In this document: in pieces, positions 32,201-33,498 of the stretch | Layout of the letters: each line of letters opens with the position of its first letter | How positions within the stretch are numbered: the stretch's first letter is position 1 | NCBI GenBank assembly: GCA_944391435.1 | Contig: CALXTP010000073.1 | Coordinates: 1-33,498 of the forward strand | Length of the DNA stretch: 33,498 nucleotides | Direction of reading: 5' to 3' | DNA from: an uncultured Alphaproteobacteria bacterium | GTDB lineage: Bacteria > Pseudomonadota > Alphaproteobacteria > RF32 > CAG-239 | Program-made: the position numbers and the translations under genes | The notes under the pieces: generated by a model | What the model saw: only the letters and a program-made list of their open reading frames with translations | Told to the model about the DNA's origin: nothing | Database searches by the model: none

Positions 32201-33498
32201 AATTACAGCCTCATGACGTTCAGCGGCGATGCCGATTTAGACGCCCTCGGCGGCAAAATCTATCTTGAAGATGGCGGCGTTTACGAAGCTCAGAGCCTTA
32301 AAGGCGATTTAGATGTCGGCACTTCTGCCGTCACCGGTAGCAATCAAGACACCTACGTCCAGGAAAACAGCCTCAAGACCGAAGACATCAGCGACCTGAA
32401 CCTAGGTTCGGAATCGGCACTCTTCAACGCCGCGGCACAAAAGAACAACAACGGCAGTTACGATGTCGTCCTCAACCGCCGTAGCTTCAACGAATTCACC
32501 GATAATGCCTCGCTGTCCGGCTATCTGGAGCAAAACTACAAAGAAGGGAAACTGACCGGCCTCTACGATGACATCAAATCCGAAAGCACGGACTTTGGCA
32601 CCCGCCAAAACATCGCCGGACAAACAGGCTTTGACACCTTGTTGAACTTCGCCGACGAGAACTTCCAAGTTCTCCGTAGCCTCAACCGCAGCATGGCCGA
32701 TACCATCTTAAAGCCTTCCGACGAGCCTTACCGCGTCTTGGCCGGCTACGACAACTTCAATCTTGAAACCGATACCAAAGGCATCTTGTCCGGTTACGAG
32801 TTGTCCTCCAACTCTATGTACACCTTCGGCGATAAGCGCCTGGACAACAAAAACCGCCTCGGCCTCGGCCTGAGCTACACCAAGCTGTCCTCCAGCTATG
32901 ATGTGGGCGGCGACCGCGACTTGAACATCTTCACCGTCTTTATGCCCTATTTGCATAAATTCAGTGACAACCTCCGCCTCGCTTCCGTCTTAAGCTTTGG
33001 TTACGGTTACGGTGACTACGACCGCGGCTCGGATCGCGAATCTGACATTACCGACTACTTCTACGGCCTGACCAACGAACTCCGTTATACCATTGACCTC
33101 AACGGCTTTGCCGAACTTGAGCCCGCCCTCATGCTCAATGCCCTGGGCTACTCCGAAGACGGCTTTGACGAAGGTTCCGGCGAAAACGCCCTTGTCACCA
33201 AACGCACCAACAACCTCTCCGTTGAAGGCGGCATCGGCCTCTTCCTCAAAAAAGACGTCAAAATGGAAAAATACGGCAAAATCGGCTTCAAAATCGGCGG
33301 TATTTATTACCACGAGTTCGCCTCCCCTTACGACGACATACGAGCTCAGCACCGCGGCGCCTCCGGCTGGTACACGATTAACGACTACGCCAACCTTTAC
33401 CAGCGCGACCGCGCCGTCCTTGAAGCCGCTATTGACTACGAATACAAAGACATCGCTCTTTATGCCAAGTATAATAGGCTAATACAAAAGAACGACCC
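23300..33498 (+). CDS. Giant cysteine-rich autotransporter (type V secreted), at least 3399 aa, 3' end outside window
   Basis: One open frame without a stop runs from ATG 23300 (AAAGG 5 nt upstream) to the window end. Domains in order:
- basic signal peptide, residues 1-34 (ends NINSAAAA);
- an ankyrin-like helix pair, about 40-105 (NTAICIAQQHKDYAAYKLLL, then FGASV);
- a hydrophobic segment 120-138 followed by eight Gly;
- cysteine-rich tandem modules, 152-2711;
- a beta-helix-like stem with five AYGIY/AHGIY copies, about 2778-2930;
- a linker, then an autotransporter beta-barrel from about 3146 (YRVLAGYDNF, RLGLGLSYTKLSSSYDVGG, FGYGYGDYDRG) with alternating aromatic strands; only the last strand or so is missing.
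The barrel should place the passenger on the cell surface. No peptidase, lectin or enzyme motif was recognised. A role in adhesion or surface coating is only inferred. It is divergent from the M20 gene, with a GANTC cluster upstream. Confidence 0.88.
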   Translation, partial: MRRTFLKKLIKRLGTVLSTLSMVMILNINSAAAATRLTPYHLYLWAKNANVARLEEFKRYINIQDYTTRNTAICIAQQHKDYAAYKLLLQFGASVRVACHDNTDLQCRKIITEVGGIDTGIVLLGAAALGAGAIALAAGGGGGGGGSAGPVCDVSQYPLDSCPEHGVCSTCEEKYKLDSCAQFWQISGNSCVPAACPAGEYLKGGCPAAAAGTVLEEVPSSSFSGNAQCYRCNYICQESAGFYQDRATCQNTFPGYGCVLHANGCFIRGEALDCPQNESTECEPAEPGFTLTQTETGNLSGTQKCYLCTYAPKPCPADQYTEGNCPAESWQSPVYNPTENFSGNNRCYTCSYKCNTAGGYYDSRESCENANTNKSCDLKGGTGCYAVTGCNNAQGYYGTADEVTDLYPGYDTKYENGCFTRGDPKDCPDGTATYGNCPGITGGVAQYTNLSEGNFSGTSRCYNCIYICDTGNHYYASDSACKVANPGLSCTPYEIPGRTCYIADTCNIAEGYYENDTECKAANPGHICQPDEDSGCSKVQGCDNDNGYYDDPSEISPGYETIQQYGCYRQGEAKECPSGEEEQCYTSDPYKEDISTETGNFSGETPCKICAFQCRSQLGYYDTRQICQTTNQGHTCDYASGSTCFTPTGCNNALNYYKLPSECESANPGYNCYATRSPNGANVCYTKNSSDIKKCPSGEYLMGQCPSKDGTTPNYNPTANKQGEEQCYTCTYQCNGTTHFTEQETCEDANPGHSCSQDADTGCFIRAGCNTADGYYENDEDCRAHSTGHLCELEPDSQCYVQSETCDELNQYYNDQSDCENNYIGYSCSIAYGCYVKGEAKPCPDGEHTQCEEKPGTDVEATETDNKSGENKCYTCTYTCLESEQHYADKERCEEVNPQKFCAEESASGCYIPSACNTAAGYYEEKDDCEAAEDNKGYYCKLVGECYQQGDPAPCPGDERTDGQCDPREYNDLSYDPTDNKSGENQCYRCVYTCQTANNRYPNAENCEAANTGRSCVLESASQCYIAGSCNTEAGYYEDNGACTSANPGRTCEQDPVSQCYIKGNCDTAQKHYEDERTCTTANPGMNCAPEEESGCYIPSACNTAAGYYEEKGDCEAADNNKGYVCELQSNGCYFNQGTPADCPENEYTTCPEHPEHNATPTPTDNFSGKNQCYTCEYTCNTAENFYDRQDDCEAAADNRGYTCALTENNCYTKDVAKECPENSYTECPPRDGKIPTPIPTDDYAGENQCFTCSYGCDTLNNYYDDQSSCLQVHPGNTCDIDSTGCHVPGPCDTEAGWYESEKLCQAAFPGWTCQENAGCYTRQTALKCPENQYTAGNCPPKTGNTASYIESGSWAGDQQCYTCEYTCDTGEDYYTTEEECTGANPSKLCPYDDESGCHKPGRCNTGLGKYDEEGECETANAGYSCIPEGDCYIQGEAVPCPEGEYSESEECPAAVEGKTPVKVPSGSMSGAEKCYRCEYECDEERGFYSSTEACRQTHPELACNVYDSYTGCYMPGTCNTEDGYYADNRECLDDNKGYTCEPVGQCYHQGEATPCPEGEEPACTPKPGHTHTEDLTDNYYGEQQCRICTYACDTENYYYEDEEACLAANSEYTCLPDIESGCVKRESCDTGKGFYGDSSSCEANFPGFYCKLQNGCYTKDESLVKQCPDNEYVTCPEIDGTIVTPTPTDNISGGQPCNTCAYTCNETTHYQLETTCQVNHPASICSPVEDSGCYTALRCDTGRGYYDGLSACQQAFPGYECVEESGCMTKGAVKQCPTDQVTDGKCQPRVGNDVKQVESGSFTGDEPCYNCVYTCLSDDGYYQDTDSCEEANIGRSCAINNESQCYMVSGCRTDMGLYADENRCLEAFPGYTCIEAPDTLGCYEQGPAADCPQGQFLENEECPTRPHTTSEKDESGSFSGENKCYNCIYTCLTSEGYYQTSGECTAANPGKSCYQEETSGCYTDSGCDTDNGYYDTKELCEAADGNKGYYCKNASAGTCWIKDEASPRTCPSNEVLKDGCTPKEGTSLDEVPTNNYAGEKQCYRCVYTCLEDEGYYTEQTTCETNNPNFICERDNNSGCYQATEGVPCPEDEYLHNECPPQTGKTPIETETGNMSGSQKCYTCSYKCNTASQYYDTEEECKSVNIGRTCPKDNESSCYRPTGCDEAQDYYEDIEKCEQETGYECGEKNSCYVADTTPLPCPDGETTQCLEIPGTILEATETGNKSGENKCYTCTYTCNTEESYYESDDLCTAAFPDHKCDLDPASQCYHPGTCLEEEFYYNNQQTCENNYPGYNCELNATGCYILNPDSIKPCPGDEQTSCEERTGMNLTGQTETGNVSGTEKCYQCTYECNNTTHYTEIGQCQAEHPNKLCEPDPATGCYTDRACDTGNGFYDSQEKCQEALKGYSCKSDSDGCWIENEVLPCPDNETTQCEEKEGNTLRSIPTENFSGGMQCYTCEYTCDTSEGYYQDNDSCTDANEEYLCDYNNASGCFKIGKCNTANNFYDDIMSCTSSNPGYNCDEQQKTCVTPGTPKECPADEYVTCPDKPGKLVTKSTPTANYAGSERCNICYYNCNEDLGYYDGPIDCPFINECHETPDPETDCYIVAGCTAEGQYATMSACEEANPGYTCQKEYSACFVKTDTAKDCPEGEYVTCPEITGTIPTATPTANKSGENTCNTCEYKCDSAQGYYTTPDECPEENICTPDEASGCYKINGTAITNQQTTPLSIKNTRAIEIESSGSEDIYGLKSSADITNAVDETTGSAGSVNIEHKGTGAAYGIYAAVPETSDTTGETTDNAGLSGKLDISSGAIGSLTPDTPPTAGTVINEAGASVNIHSHNGGDAYGIYAGTGGTVINSGSVNITGNAENAYGIYGEGQNTITNAGDIYVEGKNAYGIYVKDGSGTSVTNEQGATITVNTLDGQGNAHGIYIAENNEDAVVANHGIIKVNGTVVDGNAGIALNGARLSNYSLMTFSGDADLDALGGKIYLEDGGVYEAQSLKGDLDVGTSAVTGSNQDTYVQENSLKTEDISDLNLGSESALFNAAAQKNNNGSYDVVLNRRSFNEFTDNASLSGYLEQNYKEGKLTGLYDDIKSESTDFGTRQNIAGQTGFDTLLNFADENFQVLRSLNRSMADTILKPSDEPYRVLAGYDNFNLETDTKGILSGYELSSNSMYTFGDKRLDNKNRLGLGLSYTKLSSSYDVGGDRDLNIFTVFMPYLHKFSDNLRLASVLSFGYGYGDYDRGSDRESDITDYFYGLTNELRYTIDLNGFAELEPALMLNALGYSEDGFDEGSGENALVTKRTNNLSVEGGIGLFLKKDVKMEKYGKIGFKIGGIYYHEFASPYDDIRAQHRGASGWYTINDYANLYQRDRAVLEAAIDYEYKDIALYAKYNRLIQKND
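23753..31432 (+). repeat. About 23 tandem cysteine-rich modules of roughly 110 residues (in-frame coding repeat)
   Basis: Each module contains [NS]-[FKYM]-[SA]-G-E-x-x-C-Y-x-C-x-Y-x-C, then one or more C-[ND]-T-x-x-G-Y-Y-x(5)-C-x-x-A-N-P-G-x-x-C sub-units with S-G-C-Y. It closes with C-P-x-x-E-[YF]-x-x-C-P and a Pro/Thr linker. I counted 23 copies of the G-x(3)-C-Y-x-C box, beginning near 23950 and ending near 31330. Modules differ in how many GYY sub-units they hold. Cysteine spacing and GYY/ANPG are kept while other residues and codons vary, so selection acts on the protein. A 46-nt stretch is identical at 25894-25939 and 29968-30013, in the same frame. Confidence 0.85.
31631..32089 (+). 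repeat. AYGIY repeats in the autotransporter stem
   Basis: Five AYGIY/AHGIY copies start at 31631, 31829, 31907, 31979 and 32075 (66, 26, 24 and 32 residues apart), separated by short Gly/Asn/Thr-rich strands such as VNIHSHNGGD and ITNAGDIYVEG. The pattern fits rungs of a beta-helix next to the barrel and contains no cysteine, in contrast to the region before it. Confidence 0.75.

Overview
The window reads as a chromosomal segment of a Gram-negative alphaproteobacterium, probably an uncultured host-associated (gut-type) lineage. The evidence is a KDO-synthesis gene (kdsA, so LPS), recO next to parC, a dksA-maf-RNase E/G-yacG cluster, a DksA with a partly lost zinc site of the alphaproteobacterial type, many TTGACA-type -35 boxes, and a giant autotransporter with GANTC (CcrM-type) sites crowded upstream of it. 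No rRNA, tRNA, insertion sequence, CRISPR array or phage gene was recognised.

Layout. (1) Positions 1-260 hold the 5' end of pheA (leftward) and a divergent, near-consensus promoter for a small secreted protein (273-890). A bidirectional terminator separates that gene from a leftward run. (2) Positions 1018-6568 are a leftward housekeeping block. In transcription order it is kdsA, recO, parC, a guanine-deaminase-like enzyme, and a small secreted cysteine-rich protein. (3) Positions 6802-9956 carry an unrecognised helical protein, with a palindrome embedded in its promoter, and a LonB/LonH-type ATP-dependent protease. (4) Positions 10125-13938 hold three rightward unassigned genes: two N-terminally anchored proteins, one with TPRs, and a coiled-coil protein. 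(5) Positions 14104-16021 encode a zinc-site-less M16 pseudopeptidase and a small anchored Cys protein. The latter is divergent from a type IV pilin-like gene with an excellent promoter (16201-16806). (6) Positions 16970-19430 are the rightward dksA-maf-RNase E/G-yacG cluster. (7) Positions 19533-22965 run leftward: two helical-repeat proteins, a pentapeptide-repeat protein translationally coupled to an M20 peptidase, and a 0.5-kb non-coding gap. (8) From 23300 to the window end there is one uninterrupted reading frame of at least 3399 codons. It encodes a signal peptide, a short ankyrin-like segment, a hydrophobic/poly-Gly segment, about 23 tandem cysteine-rich modules of roughly 110 residues, an AYGIY-repeat passenger stem and an autotransporter beta-barrel cut by the window edge.

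The most unusual part is region 8. It is a type V secreted giant whose passenger is packed with cysteines (CxxC-type modules), which is uncommon for autotransporters. Six GANTC sites, including three AGACTC copies spaced one helical turn apart, lie within the 150 bp before its start codon. A smaller secreted protein at 1018-1731 shows a similar C-P...G-x-C-[FY]-x-C pattern. Secondary points are the M16 pseudoenzyme, a family of about 27-residue helical repeats, and U-rich leaders without Shine-Dalgarno sites on three unrelated accessory genes. All functional statements are read from the sequence and recalled family knowledge; no database search was run.
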